Source: Enteractinococcus coprophilus (lineage in GTDB: Bacteria; Actinomycetota; Actinomycetes; Actinomycetales; Micrococcaceae). Taken from it: a stretch of 64,000 nucleotides of DNA. A program made the translations under genes and the position numbers. How positions within the stretch are numbered: the first letter of the stretch is position 1; each line of letters begins with the position of its first letter. The stretch covers positions 966,804 to 1,030,803 of the forward strand of contig NZ_VFOU01000001.1 of the NCBI RefSeq assembly GCF_006716305.1, given 5' to 3'. The notes under the pieces were generated by a model. It made no database searches, was not told where the DNA came from, and saw only the letters and a list, made by a program, of their open reading frames with translations. Of the stretch, positions 8,773 through 16,760 are shown one piece after another.

Positions 8773-9726
8773 ATGCCAGAGTTTTTGGCGCCCCACGGTG
8801 CCGATGTGGAGCGCGACGACGTCGGCCACCCGCTGGTGCGGCCACAACTGATTGCCACCGACTTGGACGGGACCATCATCCCGTACTCCGAAACCCACAC
8901 CGGCTACGTTTCGCCGCGCACCCTGGACGCCTTTGCCGCCGCGATCGACGCCGGAATTCATGTCGCGTTTGTCACCGGGCGGCCGATGCGCTGGATGACG
9001 GCGCTGACCCCCGTGCTGGGGTCCATGGGGCCGGCCATCGTGTCCAACGGCGCGATTATTTACGACATGAACACCGACAGGGTGTTAGAAGCCCACCCGA
9101 TGGACCACAATCTGGTGGCCGATGTGACCAATGAACTGCGCAGCCTGTTTTCGGGTGCGATCTTTGGTGCCGAAACGCTGACCGGGTTAATCATGGAACC
9201 CGAATTCATCGCTGCTTCCTCCCGGGCAGCAGCCCGCAAAGTCGACCTGGCGGCGGCCGCCACCAAAGAACCGACCGATACCGTGGCGGTGCGCTCATCT
9301 CGCTGGATTGAAGTAAACCGGATCACCGATCGGCTGGCCGAACACCCCAAAGTCGTCAAACTGATGGTCAAGGTCAACGGCCACGACCCCGACGAGCTGC
9401 TCCTGGCCGTGCGCTCGCACTTTGGTTCGCTCGTCCAAGTCACCCACTCGGTGCCCGGGGTCGCGCTGTTAGAAATCTCCCGTGGCGACATCCACAAGGC
9501 TTCGACCCTGGCCGACTATGCCGCCAGCCTTGGCGTACACGCCAATGACGTCGTTGCCTTCGGAGATCAACGCAACGACGAACAAATGCTGCGTTGGGCC
9601 GGCACCGGCTATGCCGTGGAATCCGGCAACCCGGCGTTATTTGTCCAAGCCGACGTGGTTGCTCCGGCCTGTGATGACGACGGCGTCGCCAAGATGATTG
9701 AACACTTACTGACCCTGCCCGAATAG
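8773..9726 (+). CDS. HAD superfamily phosphatase, Cof type
   Basis: This 317-residue protein begins with about 25 extra residues before motif I (ATDLDGTIIP), which contains the Asp nucleophile and the acid/base Asp. The cap follows motif II (FVTGRP), and motif IV is VVAFGDQRNDEQMLRWAGTGYAV, with HKASTLADYAASLGV supplying the Lys. This is the C2-cap (Cof) subfamily, which dephosphorylates sugar phosphates, FMN or pyridoxal phosphate; the substrate here is unknown. The start ATG is preceded by AAGGAAAGG. A related HAD protein is encoded at 19377. Confidence 0.88.
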   Translation: MPEFLAPHGADVERDDVGHPLVRPQLIATDLDGTIIPYSETHTGYVSPRTLDAFAAAIDAGIHVAFVTGRPMRWMTALTPVLGSMGPAIVSNGAIIYDMNTDRVLEAHPMDHNLVADVTNELRSLFSGAIFGAETLTGLIMEPEFIAASSRAAARKVDLAAAATKEPTDTVAVRSSRWIEVNRITDRLAEHPKVVKLMVKVNGHDPDELLLAVRSHFGSLVQVTHSVPGVALLEISRGDIHKASTLADYAASLGVHANDVVAFGDQRNDEQMLRWAGTGYAVESGNPALFVQADVVAPACDDDGVAKMIEHLLTLPE

Positions 9727-9778
9727 CCAGCGCTCGATCACTTGGGCGTGGCGGGGCTGTCGCGCACGCAGGTGCCGC

Positions 9779-10516
9779 CTAGAACAATTCGGCGCACTGC
9801 CGAGGTACACCGGTGGCAAAATAGCGACGCAGTGTCCTTTGCTGCTGGTCGGTGAGGTCTTCCGGCAGCACACACGAGGTCACATTATCAGGGGAGACGT
9901 GGCGCAGTGATTTTGCCAAATCGGTAATCCGGCCCGTATCCAGTTGCGCATCGGCATCCACGTACGACGTCAACGTTGAAGCCAAGGTCTTGAGCTGCCC
10001 GGCGTCCTGCACTTTCAGTGTTTCCTGTAAGACCGACTGCCAGACGTCGTCGGCACTGAGCGCCGTCGGGTCAGTCAATACCGCGGCGGCCGCACCCGGA
10101 GCGGTTTCCAACTGCGTGAGAAACTCCAAATCCCACCGCATGACATGCTCCATGCGCGCACCCGTAAACGCTTCGACCTCACCGACCGTGCCGGCAATGT
10201 CCTGAATATCCGTGACCGCCGTGAAATCGCGGGGAAAATTGACGATATCTACCCGACGTCGCCCATCGGCCAGATGGAACACCGACAGAGTTTGGTGCTC
10301 GCCGGCTGCCTCCCCGAAGACGAGAAAGTTCACCGGCCCGCGTGGGGCATCCGAGCCGTCTGGCCGCTGTGTCTCGGTGGGGAAGGGGTCTGTGATGACG
10401 CCCAGGGGTTGGAAACTGGCACGCAGTGTCGAGATAGCAAACCATGCCGCACCGGCAAAAAGTGCCACCACAATACCCCAAACCCAGAATTTTGTGCGTC
10501 GCGAAGCTGCAGCCAT
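9779..10516 (-). CDS. Small membrane-anchored LCP-like protein (degenerate)
   Basis: The 245-residue protein has an N-terminal transmembrane segment (KFWVWGIVVALFAGAAWFA) and an extracellular part with faint likeness to LytR-CpsA-Psr domains: NFLVFGE at the first strand and RRVDIVNFPRDFTAV at the place of the usual SIPRD motif. The region is short and the usual cluster of phosphate-binding Arg and Asp residues is not evident, so it may not transfer wall polymers. An ATG at 10546 would add ten residues; neither start has a strong ribosome binding site. It is divergent from the aldehyde-dehydrogenase-like gene with only about 70 bases between them. Confidence 0.6.
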   Translation of the reverse strand: MAAASRRTKFWVWGIVVALFAGAAWFAISTLRASFQPLGVITDPFPTETQRPDGSDAPRGPVNFLVFGEAAGEHQTLSVFHLADGRRRVDIVNFPRDFTAVTDIQDIAGTVGEVEAFTGARMEHVMRWDLEFLTQLETAPGAAAAVLTDPTALSADDVWQSVLQETLKVQDAGQLKTLASTLTSYVDADAQLDTGRITDLAKSLRHVSPDNVTSCVLPEDLTDQQQRTLRRYFATGVPRQCAELF

Positions 10517-10588
10517 GTTGCGAAGTCTACTCGAGCCCTTCCGCATGGCACTAATAGCTCAGCTTTGAAATATCGTACGGTTAGAGAC

Positions 10589-12010
10589 ATGACCACTGGC
10601 TCCCACGACACGTTATCCGCCCGGATAGTCGAGCTGAAAGCCTTCGCCGCAACCCGGGCCACCCATTCGCGCTCTTTCCGCATGGATCAGCTCAAAGGCC
10701 TACGCGAAGTTTTCGAAGACTATACCGAGGACATTCAGGACGCCCTGTGGCAGGACATTGGCAAATCAGCGGCCCAGACCGACCAAACCGAATTTGTTCC
10801 CGTCAAAGACGAAATCTCGTATGCCATGTTGCACCTGACCGACTGGATGGAACCCCAGCCCCGCTCCATCCCATACGGTCTGCGCCCCGGCAAGGCCATG
10901 GTCAAACCCCGTCCGCTGGGTGTGGTGGGTATTGTCGGCCACTGGGCCCACCCGTTTTACACCCTGCTGGCTCCGCTGGTCGGCGCCGTCGCGGCCGGGA
11001 ATTGCATGGTGCTAAAACCTTCGATGCATGCGCCACGCACCGCCAAACTGCTGGGCAGCATTCTGCCCGAATATCTTAACCCGCGCTCAATTGTCACTGT
11101 CACCGGGGGAGCAGAGGCACTGGACGAACTCGTGGCCCAGCCGCTTGATCACCTGTTTTTCACCGGCTCCGAAAGCCTCGGACGACACGTCTACCAACGG
11201 GCCGCCGCACAACTCACCCCGGTCACGCTGCAGCTGGGCGGCAAATCCCCGGTCATCGTCGTGGATGGTTCCGATTGGAAAACCATTGGCAGGCGCATCG
11301 CCTACGGCAAGTTCACCAACGCCGGCCAGAGCCTGGTGAGCCCGGATTATCTAATCGCCGTGGGATACGACGTCGCTGCCAAAGTCCAACAAGGCGTGAT
11401 CGATGCCATTGAAGAGTTCTACGGACCCAGCCCGGGCGAGTCGAAACAATTTGGTCGGATCATCACCGCGCAGCACACCCAGCGGCTCGTTGATCTCATC
11501 CGTGCCACAACCAAGGGCGCGGTTGGTGCCACCCCCGCCCGACTCGTGCACGGTGGGAAATACAACATCGAATCTGCATTCTTGGCGCCAACCATTCTGG
11601 CCGATGTGCACCCGAACTCGGCGATCATGCAAGAACAAATCTTAGGCCCGGTCTTACCAATCCTGGTGGTCGACACCTACGATGAAGCCATAGAATTTGC
11701 GAACTCCAAACCTACCGCGCCGGCCGCCTACCTTTTTTCTGAACGACGTCGCATCCGTAAAGACTTCATGCACCGCATCAACGCCGGCGCCGCTGTCATG
11801 AACGCCACCATTATTCAGACCGTGCTGCCCTCGCTACCGCATAACTTCACCGGCGGTGCAGGGTTTGGCACCTGGGGCGGTCATGAAAGTTTCCGGCTCT
11901 TCTCGCAATATCGCACACACTTCTATAAACCAACGCGCCTCGACACACTGCAAGCCGCCTACCCGCCGGACCCCACCTACGGGCAGCGGATGATTGACCG
12001 ACTCAAATAG
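10589..12010 (+). CDS. Aldehyde dehydrogenase-fold protein lacking the catalytic residues
   Basis: This 473-residue protein covers the full class-3-like aldehyde dehydrogenase fold: PRPLGVVGIVGHW, VAAGNCMVLKPS, FFTGSESLGRHV, LQLGGKSPVIVVDG, NAGQSLVSPDY, GPVLPILVVDTYDEAIEFAN. The start ATG at 10589 suits the family; the frame is open upstream but not in ALDH-like sequence. Four positions that are nearly invariant in active enzymes are changed: the oxyanion Asn is Ala120, the general-base Glu is Gln215, the nucleophilic Cys is Leu249, and the NAD-ribose Glu before the IFGP motif is Gln350. The spacing fits rat class 3 ALDH (114/209/243) with a constant shift of six. The frame is intact, so it looks like a maintained pseudoenzyme, not an ordinary dehydrogenase. 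Confidence 0.85.
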   Translation: MTTGSHDTLSARIVELKAFAATRATHSRSFRMDQLKGLREVFEDYTEDIQDALWQDIGKSAAQTDQTEFVPVKDEISYAMLHLTDWMEPQPRSIPYGLRPGKAMVKPRPLGVVGIVGHWAHPFYTLLAPLVGAVAAGNCMVLKPSMHAPRTAKLLGSILPEYLNPRSIVTVTGGAEALDELVAQPLDHLFFTGSESLGRHVYQRAAAQLTPVTLQLGGKSPVIVVDGSDWKTIGRRIAYGKFTNAGQSLVSPDYLIAVGYDVAAKVQQGVIDAIEEFYGPSPGESKQFGRIITAQHTQRLVDLIRATTKGAVGATPARLVHGGKYNIESAFLAPTILADVHPNSAIMQEQILGPVLPILVVDTYDEAIEFANSKPTAPAAYLFSERRRIRKDFMHRINAGAAVMNATIIQTVLPSLPHNFTGGAGFGTWGGHESFRLFSQYRTHFYKPTRLDTLQAAYPPDPTYGQRMIDRLK

Positions 12011-12066
12011 CGCCAAGACCGCACAGATGCTGCGCCAGACGGCTGCGGTATAGCCCGCGAAGGCAC

Positions 12067-12570
12067 TCAGGCGCGTTCCACGCGGTGCAGTTCCACTTCG
12101 ATAGTGTTGCCGCTGATGCTAGCGGTCATCATGGTGCAGTGGGGTTGCCGCCGCCGATCGGTGGGAGAACCGGGATTCAACAGCCGCATGCCACCGGGTG
12201 ACACAGTATCCCACGGGATATGCGAATGCCCGAAAATCAGCACATCGACGGATGGGAATGCCAGATCCGCCCGCTTCTCCCGCCCTTTGGCCTGACCGGT
12301 TTCATGTATGACTGCCAGGTGCAAATCCTCAACCGTAAAATACGCCACCTCGGGCAGCCTTTCCCGCAGCGTCGGGCCGTCATTATTGCCATACACGCCA
12401 TGTAAGACTCGCGCGCGACTCTGGAGGAGCTCGTGGGTGTCGAGATCAATCCAGTCGCCAGCGTGCACAACAATATCGGCCGCATCGATGGCTTGAAGCA
12501 CTGCATCCGACAGGCGCTTGGCTCTGGCCGGAATGTGGGTATCGGCTAGCAGTAAAAGGTTGGTGGCCAT
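12067..12570 (-). CDS. Metallophosphoesterase, YfcE/MJ0936-like
   Basis: This 167-residue protein has all five motifs of the small phosphodiesterase family: ADTHIP, HAGDW, GNNDG, VIHETG and FGHSHIPW, which together bind two metal ions. It is cytoplasmic and without extra domains. Family members hydrolyse phosphodiester model compounds; the natural substrate is seldom known. The gene lies alone between the aldehyde-dehydrogenase-like gene and a lipoprotein gene, transcribed on the opposite strand from both. Confidence 0.88.
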   Translation of the reverse strand: MATNLLLLADTHIPARAKRLSDAVLQAIDAADIVVHAGDWIDLDTHELLQSRARVLHGVYGNNDGPTLRERLPEVAYFTVEDLHLAVIHETGQAKGREKRADLAFPSVDVLIFGHSHIPWDTVSPGGMRLLNPGSPTDRRRQPHCTMMTASISGNTIEVELHRVERA

Positions 12571-12672
12571 GTCCCCATTATGGCATTGCCAAGGTTGCCG
12601 TCACGGGTGTCCCGCGTTGACCACGTCGGCCAAGGACCAACCCGGAGGTCTGAGTTTTAGGTGCACAGGAAG

Positions 12673-12681
12673 TTATCCACA
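12673..12681 (+). promoter_or_regulatory. Perfect DnaA-box match (TTATCCACA)
   Basis: An exact nine-base DnaA box lies in the gap before the DUF6318 lipoprotein gene. With one other perfect copy (28023) in 64 kb this is near chance expectation, so binding is only possible. Confidence 0.25.
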
Positions 12682-12768
12682 ATTCGGACGTGCGCTCGCC
12701 CGTAGGCACCGTTTGGGCCATACGTTGGGAGATAGTCCTAGACCGTCACCCACATGAAAGAGGCAGTG

Positions 12769-13407
12769 ATGACCACCCCAAAGACCAAACTTTCGCTTAT
12801 GCTCGGCACGATCGGTATCGCAGTAGCGCTCAGCGGTTGTTCGGCCAGTGAAGCCGATGAGGCCCGCGGTGAGTCATCGCCGAGTGAGCCTGCGGAGACT
12901 GCAGAATATGTTGCAGCTTCCGCTGAAGGACCGGCAGAAAATGTCCCCGCGCCGGTGGTGCCAGATGCGGTCAAAGAGCATAGTGCTGACGGCGCCCGGG
13001 CGACGATTGAATACTTTTGGGAGGCCGTGGATTACGGACGTCTCACCGGAAACACCGAGCCGATCGAGCAGGTAACCCACTACGTGTGCGAATCATGTAA
13101 CCAACTGATTTACAAGTGGGAACAGATTTATGAGGACGGCGCCTGGGCCGTGCTCGACGGCGAAACCAGCATCAAAATCGGCGAGGTGCAACAAAACTAC
13201 ACCGAGGAGACCGACGAAGAGTGGACCGCCGTGCTGTTCAAAATGGACGAACCTTCAAGTGAGTTCTATCAAGACGGCGTGCTCAATGAAGATGCGAGCA
13301 CCGAAGGCGGCGAATCTGCTGGGTGGTGGGTCGAGATGGTCTACGACGAAGACGACGGCCAGTGGGTCATCGACTGGCTAGACATTGATCCAGCCTTCGA
13401 CGAATGA
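12769..13407 (+). CDS. DUF6318-like lipoprotein
   Basis: This 212-residue protein has a lipoprotein signal peptide (LMLGTIGIAVALSGC), with the lipobox Cys about 22 residues after the chosen start. An acidic linker follows, then a conserved-looking domain (ARATIEYFWEAVDYGRLTGNTEPI, YVCESCNQLI, GWWVEMVY) as in actinobacterial DUF6318 proteins. The mature protein is strongly acidic and should sit outside the cell membrane. The ATG at 12769 is chosen because AAAGAGG precedes it at a good distance; an ATG at 12754 would add five residues. The two Cys in CESC could pair. No function is known. Confidence 0.8.
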   Translation: MTTPKTKLSLMLGTIGIAVALSGCSASEADEARGESSPSEPAETAEYVAASAEGPAENVPAPVVPDAVKEHSADGARATIEYFWEAVDYGRLTGNTEPIEQVTHYVCESCNQLIYKWEQIYEDGAWAVLDGETSIKIGEVQQNYTEETDEEWTAVLFKMDEPSSEFYQDGVLNEDASTEGGESAGWWVEMVYDEDDGQWVIDWLDIDPAFDE

Positions 13408-13411
13408 TCGC

Positions 13412-13437
13412 GGTTACCCACTAGCGGGTGGGTAACC
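13412..13437. terminator. Hairpin between convergent lipoprotein and thioesterase genes
   Basis: Perfect ten-pair stem GGTTACCCAC / GTGGGTAACC with a six-base loop, overlapping the last codons of the thioesterase gene. No T run follows on either side, so termination is likely but not certain. Confidence 0.5.
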
Positions 13438-13870
13438 GGTCACGATCATAGGTAATGTCCGTATACCCGTGTGGTTGAGGTTTGCCATCCTCACCCAGGG
13501 ATACAAAAACGATTTTGTCGATACTGAGTATGACGTTGCGGGTAATCATGTTGCGCACCACGGCACGCATCGTCAACGAAGTACGACCAAAATGTGTGGC
13601 CTTGAGCCCCATTTCGATCATGTCACCCTGTACAGCAGAGGCGACGAAATTGATCTCGGACATCATTTTGGTCACCGCACGATGGTTCCCCATCTGCAGC
13701 ATCGCATAAATCGCGGCCTCTTCGTCGACCCAGCGCAGCAACGCACCACCGAACAGGGTCCCGTTAGCATTCAGATCCTCCGGCTTGACCCATTTTCGGG
13801 TGTGAAAGTTCATGCCGTCATCGAGCACACTAAATTGTTGGGTTTTGGGATGAATTGCTTGATCACTCAT
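13421..13870 (-). CDS. Acyl-CoA thioesterase, hotdog fold (YciA/YkhA-like)
   Basis: This 149-residue protein starts at the ATG at 13870 (MSDQAIHPKTQQFSVLDDG). The hotdog signature NANGTLFGGALLRWVDEEAAIYA places the conserved Asp/Glu on the central helix, followed by KMMSEINFVASAVQGDMIEMGLKATHFGRTSLT. These enzymes hydrolyse acyl-CoA thioesters of varied chain length in the cytoplasm as hexamers. The substrate cannot be told. It stands alone, convergent with the lipoprotein gene. Confidence 0.87.
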   Translation of the reverse strand: MSDQAIHPKTQQFSVLDDGMNFHTRKWVKPEDLNANGTLFGGALLRWVDEEAAIYAMLQMGNHRAVTKMMSEINFVASAVQGDMIEMGLKATHFGRTSLTMRAVVRNMITRNVILSIDKIVFVSLGEDGKPQPHGYTDITYDRDRLPTR

Positions 13871-13941
13871 ACCCCAAACTGTAGTGTGAGGCACAACCTG
13901 CCGCGATAACGCTGCTCACAGTTGCGCTGCCGGGTGCAGGA

Positions 13942-15354
13942 TTACTCTGCGGGCGTGGTCGGCCTGTTAGCGGCCACCAGCGCTTCGAGTCGAGCACCCA
14001 GACGAAGTAACTTATCCTCGGTCCCGGCACGGCCAATGGCTTGGATCGACCACGACATGCCGTCCTCATCGTCCTTGACCGGAATCGAAATGGCCGGCAA
14101 CCCCATGACGTTGATCATTGAGGTATACGGCGTGAACTTGCACTGGTACTCATAGTCATCTTGGGCTGCCATCGCCGAGAACGTGCCCACTGGTGGCGGG
14201 GTAAATGCCAACACCGGAGTCACGATAATATCGTAGGCCTCAAACTGACGACGCGTATCGGCGGCCCAATCGGAGAGTTCAGCAACCGCCGTCTCATACT
14301 GTGCCTCGGTGCGCTCGCGAGCCTGTTGCAAGAAGTCCTTGGCCAGGGCTTCCATCCGCTCCTCAGCACCCTCAGGCAGCGGGATCCGCGTCAGGCCTTG
14401 CGTCCAGACCGTCTGGAAATTCTTGTGGTAGCCGGGTCGGTAGGAGAAACTCATCTCCTCAATCGACAACCCCTCTTTACTCAACAACGTCACCGCCAGG
14501 GTTAATGCCTGAACCGCTGATTGTGACAGCGTAATATCCAAATCTGGTTGGAAGGGTGAGGCGGTGGTATAGCCAATTGATACATCACACGCCGACTCTC
14601 GTCCCTGTTGGGCAGCGGTCAGGTATCGACCGTTGGTCTGGGTCGGGTCCACAAGCGCATCCATTAACAAGGCGGCGTCTTCCACCGTGCGAGCAAGTGG
14701 ACCGGTGACTCCCAGGTTGGTGACCTCGTCGTTCTGCTCGTCGGTGGGGATTGTTCCGCGCCCAGGTTTCAGCCCCACGATGCCGGTGGCAGCGGCAGGA
14801 ATCCGAATTGACCCGCCACCATCGGTGCCGGGCGCAACCGGTAACATCCCGGCGGCAACCGCGGCCGCAGCCCCACCAGAGGAACCACCCGCAGTCAGTT
14901 CCGGATTGCGTGGATTCCGTGCGGGCTCAGAAATTGCGTTATCTGAATGGCTGGACAGCGCAAACTCGGGCACGGTCGTCTTGCCTACCTGCACCGCACC
15001 GGCGGTGTTCAAGTTCAAGGAGATCGGATCATCTTCGGCCTGCGGCTCGGTATCGGCAAACAGCCTGGACCCAAACGTGGTGACCATTCCGGCCACATTC
15101 ACCGTGTCTTTCACCGCCAGCGGTAAACCATGCAGCGGCCCGACCACACCGGTGGCAGCATACACGTGGTCCAACTCATCTGCTCGTGCCAGCGCGGCGT
15201 CGTCCTGCACCGCCATAAAAGCACCCAGATCGGTGTGCTGATGGATCACGGAAAGATAATGTTCGGTGACTTGACGAGCGGTATAGGTACCAGCGGCAAC
15301 CGCATCCCGCAGCTGGCGAGCGGAAAGCGAACCGAAAACGTGATGTTCAGTCAT
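13942..15354 (-). CDS. Amidase (amidase signature family)
   Basis: This 470-residue protein starts at the ATG at 15354. It carries the Ser-cisSer-Lys triad of the family: Lys82 in PLAVKDTVN, Ser158 in TAGGSSGGAAAAV and Ser182 in GTDGGGSIRIPA. Length is normal. It hydrolyses a carboxamide to acid and ammonia; the substrate is unknown. It is not part of a gatCAB cluster here, so a role in tRNA amidation is unlikely; the C-terminal region (FTPPPVGTFSAM) is that of general amidases. It is divergent from the rhodanese gene. Confidence 0.9.
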   Translation of the reverse strand: MTEHHVFGSLSARQLRDAVAAGTYTARQVTEHYLSVIHQHTDLGAFMAVQDDAALARADELDHVYAATGVVGPLHGLPLAVKDTVNVAGMVTTFGSRLFADTEPQAEDDPISLNLNTAGAVQVGKTTVPEFALSSHSDNAISEPARNPRNPELTAGGSSGGAAAAVAAGMLPVAPGTDGGGSIRIPAAATGIVGLKPGRGTIPTDEQNDEVTNLGVTGPLARTVEDAALLMDALVDPTQTNGRYLTAAQQGRESACDVSIGYTTASPFQPDLDITLSQSAVQALTLAVTLLSKEGLSIEEMSFSYRPGYHKNFQTVWTQGLTRIPLPEGAEERMEALAKDFLQQARERTEAQYETAVAELSDWAADTRRQFEAYDIIVTPVLAFTPPPVGTFSAMAAQDDYEYQCKFTPYTSMINVMGLPAISIPVKDDEDGMSWSIQAIGRAGTEDKLLRLGARLEALVAANRPTTPAE

Positions 15355-15436
15355 GGATTCCACTGTATACGCCCACGGTGGCAATCGGGCGGCTTTTACT
15401 AGCAGCCGCGCGTTTTTTTGGTTTACCATAAGCCCC

Positions 15437-15763
15437 ATGAACGACTTTGAAACTCTGACCGTAGATCAAGTACCCGACGACGCTCACATTCTGGACGTAC
15501 GCGACCCGTATGAATTCGACGCCGGCCACATCCCGGGCGCCATCAACATCCCACTAGACCAATTACCGCTGCGCATCGAAGAACTCGACCCCGACACCGA
15601 CTACTACGTCATCTGCCGGACCGGGGGCCGCTCCGCAAGGGCCACCCCGTACATGGAAATGCACGGGTACTCGGCCGTCAACGTTGCCGGCGGGTGCGGG
15701 GCCTGGCTCGAGGCAGATAAACCACTGGTCTCTGAAACCGGGCACGAACCGATCGTGCGCTAA
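15437..15763 (+). CDS. Single-domain rhodanese
   Basis: This 108-residue protein is one rhodanese domain: HILDVRDPYEFDAGHIPGAINIP, then the active-site loop CRTGGRS with Cys60 as the persulfide carrier. It starts at the ATG at 15437, within the region divergent from the amidase gene. Such small cytoplasmic rhodaneses transfer sulfane sulfur to cyanide or protein acceptors. It is 40 bases before pheA on the same strand and may be co-transcribed with it. Confidence 0.93.
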   Translation: MNDFETLTVDQVPDDAHILDVRDPYEFDAGHIPGAINIPLDQLPLRIEELDPDTDYYVICRTGGRSARATPYMEMHGYSAVNVAGGCGAWLEADKPLVSETGHEPIVR

Positions 15764-15803
15764 AAGCGCGCGCCGTGGTACGGGGTGCGTAAGATAAGCA
15801 ATC

Positions 15804-16730
15804 ATGAAGTCGTTTGCGTATCTTGGCCCCGAGGGCACATTCACCGAAGCTGCTCTCAACAGGGTGCCCGAAGCTCAAGGGGCCGACCAGGTCCCACTGG
15901 GCTCGGTCATCACCGCGTTGAATCAGGTACGTACCGGCGAGGTCGATGCCGCCGTCGTCCCGATGGAAAACTCGGTAGAAGGTGGGGTCACCGCAACCCT
16001 GGATGCCATTGCCTCGGGTGATGCGCTGCATATTATTCGCGAAGTGCTGGTGCCCATCTCGTTTATGCTGGTGGGCCGACCCGACGGGCCGCGCGAACTG
16101 TCCGAGCTGCACAGCGTTGCCACGCACACCCACGCCTGGGCGCAGGTGCGCATCTGGGCCGAAGCCAATATCCCCAACGCCGCCTACGTCCAAGCCGCCT
16201 CGACCGCAGCCGGAGCGCACGGATTACTAGACGAGGCAACATCCTATGACGCCGCAGTGTGCGCCCCACACCTAGCGAAGAAACTTGGCCTGCCGATTTT
16301 GGCCGAGGGTATCGAAGACACCGAAGGGGCCGTTACTCGATTTGTGGTCGTGGCCCGAGCAGGGAGTCTTCCGGAACCCACCGGATCGGATAAAACCTCC
16401 CTGGTGGTCCCACTGCCAGAAGACCGCCCCGGTGCGCTGGTACAAATCATGAACCAGTTCTCCACGCGCGGGGTCAACCTGTCGCGCATCGAATCTCGCC
16501 CCACCGGTGAGTACCTGGGCAAATACTTCTTCTCGATTGACCTTGAAGGTCACCTAGCCGATGAACGCGTCTCCGCCGCGTTGGCCGCTCTGTACCGGAT
16601 GTTCCCGGGGGTGCGCTTTTTAGGTTCGTATCCACGCGCCGAAGGCGTGCCCTATGTGATCCCCGAATACACCACCGATGAAGCATATCAGCGTGGCCGC
16701 GCCTGGGTGCGCAGCATTTTAGACCGCTAG
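15804..16730 (+). CDS. pheA: Prephenate dehydratase
   Basis: This 308-residue monofunctional enzyme converts prephenate to phenylpyruvate in phenylalanine synthesis. The catalytic domain (about 1-185) has FAYLGPEGTFTEAAL, VPMENSVEGGV and the conserved Thr-Arg-Phe triplet in GAVTRFVVVAR. A C-terminal ACT domain (about 195-280; LVVPLPEDRPGALVQIMNQF and the ESRP motif IESRPTG) gives feedback control by phenylalanine. A 25-residue tail follows. No chorismate mutase domain is fused. It converges on the lipid kinase gene. Confidence 0.95.
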   Translation: MKSFAYLGPEGTFTEAALNRVPEAQGADQVPLGSVITALNQVRTGEVDAAVVPMENSVEGGVTATLDAIASGDALHIIREVLVPISFMLVGRPDGPRELSELHSVATHTHAWAQVRIWAEANIPNAAYVQAASTAAGAHGLLDEATSYDAAVCAPHLAKKLGLPILAEGIEDTEGAVTRFVVVARAGSLPEPTGSDKTSLVVPLPEDRPGALVQIMNQFSTRGVNLSRIESRPTGEYLGKYFFSIDLEGHLADERVSAALAALYRMFPGVRFLGSYPRAEGVPYVIPEYTTDEAYQRGRAWVRSILDR

Positions 16731-16760
16731 CGCGCTGCCGCCCCGTTCGGTGCAGGGGGA

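Noticed and set aside
12673..12681. Replication origin suggested by a perfect DnaA box
   Set aside because: Only one box at the site and one more 15 kb away; no cluster, AT-rich stretch, dnaA or dnaN gene nearby.
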